Source: Thelonectria olida (taxonomy: Eukaryota; Ascomycota; Sordariomycetes; Hypocreales; Nectriaceae). From it: a stretch of DNA of 64,000 nucleotides. Where the stretch lies: assembly GCA_020736575.1 (NCBI GenBank), contig JAGPYM010000004.1, forward strand, positions 186,001 through 250,000, written 5' to 3'. Positions 20,255 to 33,029 of the stretch are shown here, piece by piece (within the stretch, counting starts at the first letter, position 1; each line of letters opens with the position of its first letter). The position numbers and the translations under genes were made by a program. A model generated the notes under the pieces. It saw nothing but the letters and a program-made list of their open reading frames with translations, did no database searches and had not been told where the DNA came from.

Positions 20255-22719
20255 TGTGATAGGAAAATGGGCAAGAGACTTGTGTCTCTATAGACAAGGT
20301 GGGATCTCGTGGAGTGTGTGAAGTCGGACGAGGACAGAAACGGACGCCAGCTCCGGGGAGCCGACGTCAATATATCACAGCTCCGGATCCCTAACCAAGG
20401 AACAGGTAGTCTGCTCCGTGATGTTTTGAGAATAGCTTTCAACAGTTGTCCCAAACACTTGGATCACAAGATCGATCTCGACTGATAATGCTAGTGGGGC
20501 GTTGTGTCTGAACCCTCGCTCCAACAGCTTCACAACTCCACGATGGCGTATATGAAGCGGATCCCAGCCTCGGTTTGGTGTTCAAACCGGGAACGGTTCT
20601 ATTATGAAATATCCCGAACGAAACTGCAGCCTGCTATGGCTCAGTCTGGGTCTATGATGCGCCGCTGCGCCGCGCCCGTTGACGACTTGGTGGCGGATAG
20701 TCTAAGACAGAAGCTTCGTCTGAGTTCGTTGTCGGAGCTGCGGGAAGCAAGTCGCGCGAGGTCCAATGAATGGTTCCGGGAAGCAAGGAAGTAAGGAAGC
20801 CTCGGGATCGGAAGGCGAGAATTACTGAACACCGATGGGACGTCTAGAAGGCGAAGGGCCGGACCGGGCAACGATATGGTGGAATAGTCGGTGGCTGAGG
20901 GGTCATTCAGTATATTGTCGCAATAGGCCGAGATCAAGGGGAAGAAATCCTTACCAATGGCCGTCGACAGCGCGGGTTCAGGGGGGGGAACTAGAAGAAG
21001 GAGGATCGGGGACTCCGTGATGCTGAGAAAGAGAACGGGGAAAGAAGACGCGATATGCGATGACAGGAATTAGTTTTGGACGTCAGCGCCCGCGCGGCTG
21101 GTATTAACGCCGGTTTTGAGATGGAGGTATCGAAGTTAGCTTAGCACCGTTCTTCGTACTTCGCACAGATAGGTACTTGGTACTTCACACCCCACTTCTG
21201 TTCTTCCTGGAGCCTAACTTACCTACCTACTTGCAGCAACAGAAAGAGAGGGCGGGAGGGATCACGGTGGGTTCCTTCCTGGTTGGGTTGATGCACAGGG
21301 CTGCCATAAGCCATTTCTCTGCTGGGGCAGGGCTTCATCACTTGCTTGCACTGGTGCCGTTTTGCTTCTGACGGGTCTTTGGAGATTGATCCAATGGTCC
21401 ATGGAGATCGCCCGGACCCGTCGGCCGGGGAGTTAGGCCGGTGTGACGCCGCCTACGTATATGCGTATTGAGTAAGGGCACCAAGGCACGGCACCCAGCA
21501 AAAGCAATCCAATCCCTGGGCTCTCTTAGAAGAATACGTAGATAATGCTCAGGGAGTTACGTCGCCTCCTCGTGCCTGGAGACCCCCTTCGCATGTTCAA
21601 CGTTGAGACTGTAGTTAGTTGATTGGTTTCCAGGACATCCGAGTTCTTGGGTTCTAGTCTCTTCTGGTTCGGTTTCAAGCCACCAGATCCGAGTCGTGGC
21701 AATGCTCACTTCGCATCATCCCATCTTCACTTTAACCTTAAAAACTTGGACAATCCTCGACACCACCAGTTTCCACTGCTGCACATCAGGCAAAGCCATG
21801 CTCTATCTCAAGCGTCGTCATGCTCGGCAGCCTGGTTGTCGTCCCCGCGAGTTGCAGCTTACTTTGCAATGCTTGCGGTAGCGAAAATGAAATTGAATCC
21901 TGCCCTGGCTTCACTGCCCAGTAAAAGATGGCGTTGCATTGAAGCTGTGAGTCATCTCACCAAACAGCATCTGCCCAATTAGGAAAACCCTCCAATAATT
22001 GTCGGCTTGGTCATCCGCGCGCAACGGCAGGGTCGGCAAGACGGACCTGAATCAACACCGACATTTGTCAGCCCAGGTCACCCCACCACGCAACTTATCC
22101 CTGGCACGTCAAGTCTAGCTTAGGTCTAAATAGCTTCTGTCCACGATCCATCCCACGCGAAAGCCACCAACAGCCCTGCAGTTCAACGCTGGCATCCAAG
22201 CCCGATTCAAAAACGCCCACGTTGACTGCATGCATAAAGTAGCGCATCTGATATGATGGTGGAAATTGTTGCATTTTCAATATGGAGCAGCACCAGCCGA
22301 GGTTCGAGGTATCAGTGGGCCTGGCTAGACATCTCCCGGTTGCGAAAATCTAAATACCGGGACCGGTCGTCAGATAGTAATCGGATGTGATTGATTGAGG
22401 CTTGAGCACACTTTTCTGTTCAAATGATATCCAGCCTCGTCACAACCTCCTTCCCAGTCTGGTGCCTTGCTTTTGATTCCCTACACTCCAGCAACGCAGC
22501 AAATTACAATACCTGCAGGTTCGGCCTTGTCCTCGACTCTGTCTCCAACGGCCGACTGGTTTAGGATATTTCGCAATTGGCTCCCGCCGGGTTCCATGAC
22601 TTGTAATAGGACAACGGACAACGGTTCATCAATCACCACCAATGTTAGATCTCACACGGTTAAATGGAGACAAACACATTTGGCGATAAACTTTCTCTCT
22701 TCTTTTGCAAAGTACTTCA
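20255..22719. other. 2.5-kb intergenic region upstream of the Zn2Cys6 gene
   Basis: It holds the Zn2Cys6 gene promoter and, at the far end, the glutaredoxin 3' flank. Short open frames on both strands look random in composition and show no family motif. Base composition becomes AT-richer around 21620-22720. No tRNA, rRNA or mobile-element signature was recognised. Confidence 0.5.
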
Positions 22720-23541
22720 TCAGGCAGTCGTTTCACCAGGCGCTACACTGTAAGCCTTGAAGAAGTCGGCGCTGTTGCTAATTTCCTCCTTGACCTATAA
22801 AAGAGTTAGCTGGCACATATGACAAATCCACTGTCGGAATAAACTCACAATATCAAGACCGCCAACGAGCTCTCCGTCAATCCAGAGCTGGGGGTATGTC
22901 GGCCAATCCGCGTACTCCTTGAGGCCTTGCCGCACTTCGTCGTCGGCAAGAATGTTGAAAAAGCCGTACTTGACAGAGTTCTCTCGTAGAAGACCGACCA
23001 TCTGGCGGGAGAATCCACACTGTGGTGAGCTAGGAGTGCCCTTCATGAAGAGCATCACAGGCGCCGCCTTGACGAGATCCGCAAGACGCTTAAACAACTC
23101 CTCCTTCTTCTTCTCGGGATCCTCCTCCTCGGCGGGTGCACTGTCAACGTCCATTCCGTTGGGTGCGGTGGCATCCGCAACAGGCTCAGTTGCTGATTGT
23201 TTGGCGTGCGTTTCGATGGCGGTTCGGACTTTGACGGCGCTGCTGCCACTAACAGTTTCAACCACCTTGCCATTCCTCAACAGAACGAGGAAAGGAACCG
23301 CAGTCACATCGTAGGCTTCGCTGATGTCGCTGAGATCCTCTGCGTTGATCGACACCCACTTGGTCGTGGGGGGGTCGGCAACAGGGTATTCGGAGGCGAG
23401 AGTCGACAGGACGGTTGCCATCTGAGCGCAGGGAGCAGCCCATGGCGCATGGAAAGAGACAATGAGGAGGGTGGTCGCAGGAACAGACGCCAGCACCTGC
23501 TCCCACTCGGGGATGCTGGTGACCTCGGTGATGGTCGACAT
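22720..23541 (-). CDS. GRX4: Monothiol glutaredoxin, Grx3/Grx4 type (thioredoxin-like + glutaredoxin)
   Basis: Cytosolic/nuclear monothiol glutaredoxin that binds a [2Fe-2S] cluster and signals iron status. Exons 22849..23541 and 22720..22794 give 255 residues; the 54-bp intron (GTGAGT...CTAACTC...TATAG) joins GGLDI to VKEEISNSADFFKAY. The N-terminal thioredoxin-like domain (about residues 5-105) has WAAPC in place of the redox-active WCxxC, typical of Grx3/4. An acidic linker (AEEEDPEKKKEE) follows. The glutaredoxin domain (about 145-255) has FMKGTPSSPQCGFS with the CGFS active site, WPTYPQLWIDGELVGG and the final glutathione-binding region. The start MSTITEVTSIPEWEQ is the first ATG in frame. 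GRX3 and GRX4 are near-interchangeable names; the symbol is a best guess. It is divergent from ABP1. Confidence 0.93.
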
Positions 23542-24288
23542 CTTTGGATAGGATCTTATCAATCTTTGGAGGATGTTGTTCGAGAGATCAAGTTGGTCAG
23601 CGGCCGATGTCGATCCCACCGGGCAAATGGTGCGAAGTTCGAAGTTTGGCGGGGCAAATCAGAAGGAGGGGCTCTGAGTCGCGCACATTTGCGCTTGCGT
23701 CATTTTGGGTAGACTTGTCACTTCCAGTCCAGACTCCTCCACCAGGCCGCAGGCGCGACAGTTGCACCCCGATAGAAGCAAGAAGATGGTCAAGCTTCTC
23801 TTCATGCATCTAAGCCAAAAGCCAACCATTTTGGATGCCCAGCTCACCCCGCTATCCAGCTGTGCCCCAGTCTGGCCCAGATGGCACCAGTTAGGCACCT
23901 CTATCAGAATAGAATGGAGCCTCCGTGCGAAGCTACATCATCTCAGCCACACTGCCACTGTCCCAGTCCCAGTCCCAGTCCCAGCTTCGACCGACAAGCC
24001 GTCTTGCAACTTGTCCCTATTCCCACCCAGCAAACCCTCATTCGAACTGTGCTTCATACTATTGTGGTTGCCAGAGCTCTCTTGTGTCTCCTCTCTCCTG
24101 AACTCTTCCATTCCGCTCCCATTTTCTCCGTCTCCGGAGCTCCGCTGTCTCCGTCTCCGTCTCAATTCTCGTGTGGAGCTGCTCTGGCCGCAGCAACCAG
24201 GTGTCAACGTCACCCCAACCCCCGAATCCCCGTCAGCTAAACCTCACCATCTTCACCTGCTCTCGCCATTCACCAACAGCCCTCGACG
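23542..24288. promoter_or_regulatory. Divergent promoter between the glutaredoxin gene and ABP1
   Basis: 747 bp. A tandem hexamer, (TCCCAG) repeated four times at about 23959-23982, lies in the ABP1 half. The last 200 bp before ABP1 are pyrimidine-rich. Open frames here are low-complexity. No known iron-responsive site was confirmed by eye. Confidence 0.55.
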
Positions 24289-26829
24289 ATGGCATCCCTG
24301 AATCTCTCCATAAACGGCCCTTCCATAAAGAGCAGCTACAATGGCGTTGTTAACGCTCCTACGCCATCCGATAGCTCTCCTTCCCATGCCCACTGGGCTT
24401 TGTTCTCAGTCCAGGCGCCTCTCCTAAACGCTTTCCAGGATACTGGTGCCAAGGACAGCATCCTCAAAGTCCAAGGCACTGGCGGTATGTCAACCACTCA
24501 AGGCAAGCTTGCTAGGTCCTCGTTACTAACACCGCGATAGATGGCGACCTTACCGACCTCTTTGAGGACTTCAGTGAGGGTCGCATGCAATTCGCCTTCG
24601 CCAAGGTGAAAGATCCTAACAGCGGTCTACCCAAGAATATTTTGATCGCCTGGTGTGGCGGTGGTGTCCCCGAGCGTACCAAGGGCTATTTCACCAGTCA
24701 CCTCGCCGCCGTCTCGAAGGTCCTCCATGGATACCACGTCCAGATCACCGCGCGATCCGATAGCGACCTCGAAGTCGATTCCATTATGCAAAAGGTGGCC
24801 GATGCGTCCGGTGCCAAATACTCTGCTGGATCCTCTGCTGGTCCTCGTGCTGCAACAGCCGCACCTCCAGTCAAGACCAAGCCCGTATTCACCCCTACCA
24901 CGAGCAGCCGCGCAATCAACCCAATCGTCGCCGCCCGATCCAGAAAGCAGGATGATGAGGGAGATGGCTGGGGTGCCGATGCCCCTCCCGTCACTCGAAC
25001 CCAGATTGAGAAGGTCGAGTCCGCTTACAAGCCTACAAAAGTCAACTTGGCCGACCTTACGAAGCAACCCACTGCCACTACCAGTGGCAGCGCCCCCAGG
25101 GCATCTTCTAGTGGTGTAATTGGGGGCGGGTATCAACCTGTTGGAAAGGTCGATATTGCGGCCATCCGAGCTCAGGCCAAGAAAACCGATGATGACCGAC
25201 CAACTATTGTAAAGGGAGCTTATGAGCCGGTCGGAAAGGTTGACATTGCTGCAATTCGAGCAAAGGCGCAAAAGCCCAGAGAGGAACCCGAGGAAGAGGT
25301 GCGGTCGCTCGATGATCGCAAGGCTGCCTTCTCTCAGCCTGCTCAGTCCGAGCGCTTGACATCACTACCCAAACCAAAGGTCGCTCACAAGTTTGGAGCT
25401 GCCGCAAGCTTTTCGGGCACCAAAGCTCCCACTCCTGGGGGTCTGGGCGGGTTCGGCGCTCCGGCTGTCCCTGCTGCTCCAGTCGGTGCTGCCAGCCGCA
25501 CTTTTGCTGACCAGGGTGGAAAGACTCCCGCTCAGCTCTGGGCTGAAAAGAAGGCCAAGCAAGGGGGAAGTGTCCCCCCAACCAACGCTGCCCCTGTCAC
25601 CGCTCAGAAGAGCGGCGGTAACGAGTGGAAGAGCGGTTATAGCGGAAAGAGCTGGGCAACTGTACAGACCTCGGGCTACGGTCAGAGTGCTACTGGAAGG
25701 GTGAGCCAGCAGAACACCGGTGAGCCTGAGCAAGAGGGCGAGGAGGGGGGTGAGTCCCACTCTGTTTCCGCTCTGCGTGATCAGTTCAAGAATTCGGCCC
25801 CCATTGGCTCTGCTCCTCCTTCCCGCGCACCTCGTCCTGTTGAAGACGACGAGCCCGCTCCTCCACCAGTCCCTGGCGGCTCTCGACCATCTGGAGGCTT
25901 TGCCCTTCCCGGCCTCCCTACTCGGCCGGCTGCTGTGGAAGAGGATAATGAGCCCGAGGATCCCACCGCTTACCAGCCTGTGGCTGAGCGATCTCCCTCT
26001 CCCGTCCGGATTGCTGTTCCAGTGAGCCGGGGCCCAGAGCCACCTGTAGCAACTCCTCCCGAGCAGCGAGCTCCTCCACCTCTGCCACCCAGCCAGATTG
26101 ATGTGCCCAAGGAGGAGGACCTGCCTGATCAAAAGGAATCATCCCATACTGCTCGTGCTGCAGGAGCTGCGGTCGCTGGTGTCGCTGTTGGAGCTGCTGT
26201 CGGAGCTGGTGCGGTGGCAGCCCACCATGCTCTTGAGGAAGAGGAGGAGCCCGAACCGGAACCTGTGCCTGCTCCTGCTCCCGTCCCCGCGCCTGCTGCC
26301 GCGGACGAGCCAGCTCAGGGTGGCTATTCAGCAATCATTCAGTATGACTATGAGAAGGCCGAAGATAACGAGATCGACCTGGTGGAGGGTGACTATGTGG
26401 TCAACATTGAGATGGTGGACGAGGACTGGTGGATGGGCACCAACTCCAGAGGCGAGAGTGGATTGTTCCCAAGCAACTATGTCGAAATTGTTGAGGACGG
26501 CCAAGTCGAGGAGCAGGCTCCCGCAATGCCACCACCACCCCCCGTGAGGGAACCGACTCCTGAGCCCGCTGCTCCTGAGCCAGCGGCTGACAGTGGTCCT
26601 GTTGCGACGGCCCTGTACGATTACGAGGCTGCTGAAGACAACGGTAAGCCTTAGACTGCATCCGACACTAAGTGGTACGAAACCAGAATGCTAACGATGT
26701 ATAGAATTGAGCTTCCCCGAAGACGCCAAGGTTACCGGACTTGAGTTCCCTGATGAGGATTGGTGGTTTGGACACTATGGTGGCAAGTCTGGCCTCTTCC
26801 CGGCCAACTACGTGCAACTTGACTCTTAG
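24289..26829 (+). CDS. ABP1: Abp1, actin-patch adaptor (ADF-H + two SH3 domains)
   Basis: Drebrin-like actin-binding adaptor of endocytic patches. Exons 24289..24484, 24541..26643 and 26705..26829 give 807 residues; introns are 56 and 61 bp. The N-terminal ADF-homology domain spans about residues 5-135 (LFEDFSEGRMQFAFAKVKDP, then ILIAWCGGGVPERTKGYF). A long low-complexity middle has repeated Y-x-PVGKVDIAAIRA motifs (two clear copies and a diverged third) and Pro-rich SH3-ligand-like stretches. Two SH3 domains end the protein: YDYEKAEDNEIDLVEGDYV...DWWMG...GLFPSNYV and YDYEAAEDNELSFPEDAKV...DWWFG...GLFPANYV. The second is split by the last intron. Yeast Abp1 has one SH3; two is a filamentous-fungal arrangement. 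An odd Ala/Gly/Val-rich hydrophobic run lies near residues 603-628. It is convergent with the CYSTM gene. Confidence 0.93.
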
Positions 26830-27519
26830 GGGAGGAGTCGCCAATTTTGATGGATTTTGTTTTTACCCATCCGTATGAGGTGGGACAGGTTTGATAGCTA
26901 TCAGTAAGACAGGCGATGCGAGAAAGGGGTTCGCGGCCACAGCATGATGGGACAAAAAAGCAAGCAATTGAGTTTCCATGCGACAGATTTCTTGCCTGGG
27001 AACCTACGTCTAGGTATTCTTATATTACAGCGATGTACCTAAGTATTTTACTAGGAGTGATTCATGATCCCGCATCTGGGTAGGGAGATTGAATACACGG
27101 ATGCTACCGTCACGCACGTCATAGAAACATTGCAGGAATAATTGACTTGGTTAGAATCGATGTGGAAATGAAGCATTAGCCAAGAAGCAATACCTATCAG
27201 CAAAGAAATAACTACCCTATGAGGCGCCTTTTCTTCCCCAAGAATACACAATTCCCATCAACCACGCGGCGCACTCGTCATATAAAACAGGGTGGTGGTT
27301 TTGGCATGTCTCATGTCCCGTATTCTGTCAGTCATATCCCGTGTCACACTCGTCTTGTCCCTCTTCCTTCATGATCCTTCCGTGCGTGCTATTCCGCATG
27401 TCGCTATTTCTGGATAGAAGGTCCAAAGTGTTGTGTTTTTTCGGCTGTCGTCCTGTCTCTTAGCATTGGGTATCGGTCGGGCATCGTAAAAAGATTATTA
27501 ATTAGCCAACGGTCGTCGT
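26830..27519. other. Convergent 3' flanks of ABP1 and the CYSTM gene
   Basis: 690 bp of T-rich and A-rich 3'-UTR-like DNA. No supported coding or RNA gene. Confidence 0.5.
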
Positions 27520-28137
27520 TTAGCAAAAGCACTCGCAGCACTCGAAACTAGAGAATCGCACAGGTTAGCTTCATTCGATTGCGAAAAGGCGGCGAAGACA
27601 AAGCTCTTGTTGGGCTGACGGTATTTGGCGCAAAACGGAGCTTGGAGCTAGGCGAGAGCTCTTTTTGGCTGCATGCAAGACGGGCCAATGCGCCGCCGTG
27701 TGACCAGCCGAGGGACCAGGGGTTTTGCGGTTTGCGCCGTGTGAGGGGATTGGGAGAGAATATCGTACCAGCATTCGCAAGTCTCGTCGAGGACGCAGCA
27801 ACAGCAGAGCGCAGCGAGACAGGCCGTTAGACAGTTACCGCCGCCCTTTTGCTTCTGCGGGGGAGCTTGCTGGTACTGCATAGGAGGCTGCTGTTGAGGA
27901 TAATATTGGCCCTGGGGGGGACCCTGAGGAGGACCGTAGTTGCCCTGAGGGGGGCCGTATTGGCCTTGGGGAGGACCGTAGGCCTGTGAGAGATGCAAGT
28001 GTTAGCTTCTTGCAATTGGGGGGTTGTAGCGCAGCGCAGCGCAATGGATGGCAGTCGAGTGAGGAGCTTACAGGCTGAGGATGCGAAGGATAGCCACCGC
28101 CGCCACCTCCTCCTCCGTAGTAATCTTGAGCCGACAT
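27520..28137 (-). CDS. CYSTM-type cysteine-rich C-terminal tail protein
   Basis: Small (102 residues) member of the CYSTM-like families. These have a Gly/Tyr/Pro/Gln-rich N-terminus and a Cys-rich, membrane-associating C-terminus. Exons: 28072..28137, 27769..27983 and 27520..27547; introns are 88 and 221 bp. It starts MSAQDYYGGGGGGGGYPSH. Tandem YGPPQGQ/YGPPQGN units and a Gln-rich stretch follow, then NCLTACLAALCCCCVLDETCEC and a final exon encoding FECCECFC. The last exon was found from the CTCTAG acceptor with a GCTAAC branch site; it restores the Cys-rich ending seen in the family. The cysteines may be palmitoylated. Stress or metal tolerance roles are reported for CYSTM proteins; the role here is unknown. 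Confidence 0.82.
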
Positions 28138-30471
28138 GATGATGGTTGGATTGGGTTGATGTATGGATAGGTGAGCGTGGGGGAGCGAAAGCAAGAGTGA
28201 GAATAAGAGAGCAGAGGGGAAAAGAAAAGAGTTGGATATGTCGGTGGTAATTAAGTCAAGTTATTTTAGGTGTCCGTCCAGAAACAAACGCAGCAAGAGC
28301 AGCGTTTGGCGCTTGCGTGGGTTTGGGGGGCACGTTGAATGTCCGATGATCAAGCTTGCCGCATTCCCGATTGAAGCTGCTTGTTGGGCGGGCCTCCGTA
28401 AAGTGGTCCCTTCTCGCTCATCGGGGAGTCCGTCATGTCGGGATGCTTGAAAAAGAGTGGAGTGGCGGTGCAGGGTCTTTTTTTTTTCCCAGTGGTGACA
28501 GAGAGTCTCTCGGCATTGGATTGGATGCATCAGCAGATGCTCCGTTATATTGCAGCAAATCTACAAGAACTACTCTTTGTACTCCCAGCCTGTTGCTCAT
28601 CATCGTCTTCTCAACGACACAAACAAATAAAAGCCCAATGTTGAGAGCTTCAACGATGGTCAACGCGCTTACTCGGCACTCAGTGAGGTACACGTGGACC
28701 CCAGAATGTGTCAGAAGACATTGACGTCGAGGGCCAAGCCAAGCCACAGCTACCTTAGGCGGTACCTACCTACTAGGTATCGAATGTCTTTTTCCTTCCA
28801 TTCCCATGGGAACCTCAATGACGCCCACTGCTCCGAGTCACTGGATCGGTACTCGGCTGCAGCTGTCTGTCAGAAAAGCCACATTCGTCGTCATTTTCCT
28901 GTGGCGTAGAGAACGTGTACGCACCCGAAATCCTCTGAATAAATACGTAAAAAGGCCAAGACAGTTGTGGTTTGCCGCGTGCCGATTTTACCGGAGGAGT
29001 AGGGGCCACTGTACGAATGGTTTGTCCACACGCACACCCCTGCCACAAGTTCGCAACCGCGCACACCCCTAGACAGTGGGTTCTCTTGGCGCTTCAGCCT
29101 CTGGGGATCGGCCTCGCTTTGATCTCACAGCCTTTCTCTTCCACGTTCAACTCACCTGAGAAGAAACATCAATCCATTCATTGGTTTCCATAGCTAAGCA
29201 GTTTTGCTATCCAAGCAGGAGGCGTGTTCGCTAAGAACATGGACCCACTCACAGGGTAGCAGGCAAACACCACGACTCTCCCAAAAGACACTGTTCCCTG
29301 CTTCATTCATTCATTCATTCATTCATCCCACACAATGTTGCTCAACGAGTGAACAAGAACTCGTAAAGAAATTATAGTGAATTAAGGCAACAATCACGCA
29401 GCCACACATGATACAGCTGAGCGGCATCTCGTTGGACGAGAGTGCCTTCTCACAGCTTCAAAAGTCAAGTTGGAGATGCCACCAATGAAGAAGGAGAAGC
29501 ACGATGCAGAGCCGATAGCAACGAGAGGTCGGCATTCTCATCTTTGCTTGCTTAGCATGTTGATAGCGAGAAATTTATCAACAGCATGGACACGTGAGGT
29601 GTAGGGAATTGAGAAGACTCGAGACCAAAACCACGACTCTACTCGCAAATCGCAGTTTGGCAAGAGCCATGTGTAGCTCTCCTGCCTTCCGTTTTTCGCA
29701 ATAGGCAGCAAACAAACTTTCCAAGGAAGCAACGAGGGAGAGGTTGGTGCTCCTTCCCTTCAGGGCCGAGGAAGAGGTCAGAGTGGTCGCAGTAGTAGTA
29801 GCAATAGTAGTGGCCAGCCAAACCTCCATTATCGAGATGATGCCAACTCTGAGCAAACCAGACACGAAACGAGCTGATCACCACCATCTTCACCGGCATC
29901 ATCATTCATCATCATCTGCCCTCAAGTGCTGTCAACACCGTTTGCACCTCGGCGTGAGTTTGTTCCATCTCTCCTCACGCCCCTTCCCCAGGCCTCTCCT
30001 TACATCCTCATTTCCCACCGCCCTCGAGCCAATCGTCGGCCTTCTCGCGCAAACGCAGTCGACTCTGAATCATGGCCATTGTCATTGTCTCACCGCCATC
30101 TCTCCTCTCCCCCAACACTTCCAACAATGCCCATCACGGTACCCCATTGATCTATTCAAACAGTGATTCCGTCTCAATAGAGCTCTGCATCATGCCAACC
30201 GCCGCCGTTTGAACTTGATGGCTGCAGCCCAGTCATTCGATTGTCCATAAAAGGATCTCCCGCAGTGTCAAGAACTCGGAGCTTCTCTTTTCCTCCGTGC
30301 ATAACTTCAGCTCAAGATTCTCTACACCGGTTTCTAGTTTCCCCTCCAACCAACCACAGCTCGAGTCCAAAACCAGTCGCGCCCTTCTGCCTTCCTAAGC
30401 CGCACAACATTTCTCTCCTCTACAGCATCACTGGCCGATATCATTTATTGAATCTTGACTGGCTTCCACCC
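28138..30471. promoter_or_regulatory. 2.3-kb divergent region between the CYSTM gene and the zinc-binding/Gln-rich gene
   Basis: It contains both promoters. A (TTCA)6 microsatellite lies at about 29302-29325. Plus-strand DNA from about 29940 to 30471 is C/T-rich, consistent with the leader of the right-hand gene. Open frames here have no family motif. No tRNA or other RNA gene was recognised. Confidence 0.5.
29302..29325. repeat. (TTCA)n microsatellite
   Basis: Six near-perfect tandem copies of TTCA in the divergent intergenic region. It is a simple repeat with no other evident role. Confidence 0.9.
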
Positions 30472-32368
30472 ATGTCTATTGCAGCGCAAACGCCCGAAGG
30501 CGATCCCACAGAGATAGACTCGTCTCCCCTCTCAAGCCAGCCGAAGATGGAGCAACAAATCGAATCTCCTCCTCAGCACATCACCAGTCTCGAGGAAAGC
30601 TCTCCCGCTCCAGAATCTTATGAACAAAAGCCTACTGAGCAGCAGCAACATTCTCAAAGTGCCACCCCGTCCGACTCTGGTACCCTCACGAACTCGCCCC
30701 CCGACTCAGCACTGGTTTCTCCCCGAACTCGCCCTCAACACTCTGGCTGGGAGCCAACCACTATCAACATGGCCAAGTGCGACTACTGCGACCAGAGACG
30801 CAGGGGTACTCTCTACCGCTGTGCTCAGTGCCAAATCGCCATCTGCAAAGCCTGTTGTTCCAAAGGCATTCTTAACCACGATAGCAAACACTGTCTCGAT
30901 CCCGACTCTGTTTCTTGGGATCTTCACCCTGCTGCTGGGGACAAGCCGGGCAACAAGAGAGTCAGGAAGACTGCCACTACTGCCACCAAGTCTACCCCTA
31001 CTACTCGTGCCCGGACTCGTGCTAAAGCGGCCCGAGGAGGAAGGGTTAGAAGGACGGCTGCTTCGCGGGTGAAGACAGCTGAGAACGAGAAAAGTCAGGA
31101 CGAGGAGATGACTGATCCCGCCCTCTTAGCTTATCAGGGTAATGAAGAGGACCAACAGGCTGGAGCTGTCCTCGCAGGGCTTTCTCAACTGCCTTCTTCT
31201 ATCACTCGGGCGAAAGCCGACTACGGCCAAGCCGCGTCTCCCCCCGAGACAAACGAGCCGGTAACTAGCTGTAGTCTGTTTCCAACTTGTCTGACTTCGC
31301 TAACATAGAAATCAGGTCACTGCCTACTATCAGTCTGGGCTCCAGGCTCCAAAGCCTCAGCGACCCCTTACACGGCAACTTGCAGCCATGACGGCTCAAG
31401 CTAAAACCAAGACAGTCCCTTCGTCGACGAAAGTCACCGAAGGTACTCAGCAAGATCAGCCTCGTCAGCCAACGGCTTTCCGTACCATCCTCCCTCGGCC
31501 TGTCCAGCCTCAGTTTGATCCATTTCAGCACCAACAACAGCAAGTCAGTGCTCATCACCAGCAATTTGCGTCCGGGCAGCATCCGCAGATGCACTCGTAT
31601 CCAAACCCGCAGCCGATGGGATATCGGGCCCCTCCCTATCGATCCCAGGAATACGACATGGCTATGCAGCTGGAACGAAACCGGCAACAGGCTTACCAGC
31701 ATAGGTACGGTTACGCTCCCACTCCCGTCGAGTCCTTGCATCAAAAACGGCCAGTCCCTCAAGACAGGTCCATGTCCGATTGTAACATCGATCCCCGGCT
31801 GAGCGGCGGATCGTCTCAGCCTCATCAGCAACAACTTCATGCCAGAGCTAGCGTCACTTTGCCTTCCCTTAGAAATTACGAGCAGTGTCCTCCTCAGTAT
31901 CAATACCAGCAGCAGCAGAACCAGCCTCAGCATCAGCCTCAGTATTATCCCGCGCCTCCGGCTCTCCAGCACCAACCTGAGCAGCAAGTTGAGCAGCAAC
32001 CCGTCCCGGAGCCCCTCATCCATCGCATCGGCAACCAGCTCGAAGCCGACGCTCTCGCTACCCACGAGGAGAACCCAACTCAGCCCATGGACGAATGCCT
32101 CCGTATTGAACTTAACCGTGTCTGGACCCGTCGCAACGCCAGGACCAGTCTTCTCCGCGAAGCAACACAGGAGAATCCCAATGTTGCCGAGGACGTTGGA
32201 AACGCTTTTCGCACTCTTCTTGGGGCAGCTTACTATGCCAGCATCCGCCTCAACTTGGACGTCCAGAACGCTTCGCGCCTTTGGATTGTTGAAACAGAAA
32301 AACAGCTTGTCGCGGACGGGCTCATGGAACCAGTTCGACCTAGTTGGCAGTGGGGTAACCCTAAGTGA
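30472..32368 (+). CDS. Unknown protein with B-box-like zinc motif and Gln-rich region
   Basis: 613 residues from exons 30472..31260 and 31316..32368. The 55-bp intron has GTAACT, a GCTAAC branch and ATCAG; an alternative ATAG acceptor lies 9 bp upstream. The start MSIAAQTPEGDPTEIDSS is the first in-frame ATG. Residues 1-100 are Ser/Pro/Gln-rich. A Cys/His cluster follows: CDYCDQRRRGTLYRCAQC, then ICKACC and NHDSKH. The spacing resembles B-box or ZZ-type zinc-binding modules. A Lys/Arg/Thr-rich stretch (TTRARTRAKAARGGRVRR) could bind nucleic acid. The second half is rich in Gln, Pro and Tyr. It ends in a predicted helical segment (DECLRIELNRVWTRRNARTS ... LWIVETEKQLVADG) that looks like a conserved C-terminal domain. 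I do not recognise the family. A nuclear/regulatory role is only suggested by composition. Confidence 0.75.
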
Positions 32369-33029
32369 TGTTCTTCACTCGTTTTTCTTTCCTTGTACTG
32401 TTTTTATTACCAGACCGAATTTCTCCCTGGTGGAGCGACTATCGCGCGAGCTCTTTATATCAATGAAGTCGAAGGGTGAGAATGGAAATGATGGGCTCAA
32501 AACATTGGTGGAAAATGCAACAAGCTTTGCATGTGTGGAAAGGATACCCAAGGAACTTGTCATGTCAGGCGTTTTGGCAGTTGTGGTCAGGAAAGCAAAC
32601 AGGGTATTCATGTATAAGTGTACAGATAGGGAAGGATTGGCAAAGTTGGCTGGTGGTATCTTCGGTTCCTTACGGACATGTGTAAGATAGTTCTTCCATA
32701 GGTACGAAGTCAGCACTATGCGGGTCAAGGGTTGGTTCACATCATGGCACATAATACATCAGTCGAGGCCGCAAGATGAAGCACAGCATGATTGAAATCG
32801 CGTATTTCTTTTGCGTACCAGGCCACATTAATCGTAGCCAAAAATGTACAATCCTTCCGGACCATGAGACCGAGCGCCCCTCGTTTCAAATCATTAGAAC
32901 GTGAGGAACGTTTTTTGCACACGCTCTCTTCCACCTTGGCAATCTCCCCTTCCTTTTCCCATAGTCGTCCTCTTCCCCCCGATATATCAACCCTTCCTCC
33001 CTCTCTCACTCCTTCCCTAGTTAGCAAAC
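32369..33029. other. Convergent 3' flanks
   Basis: 661 bp between convergent stops. Apart from 3'-UTR-like sequence I see nothing in it; open frames are random in composition. Confidence 0.5.

Noticed and set aside
23542..23619. N-terminal extension of the glutaredoxin
   Set aside because: The frame is open upstream but contains no ATG (it begins with GTG), so the family-consistent ATG at 23541 is preferred.
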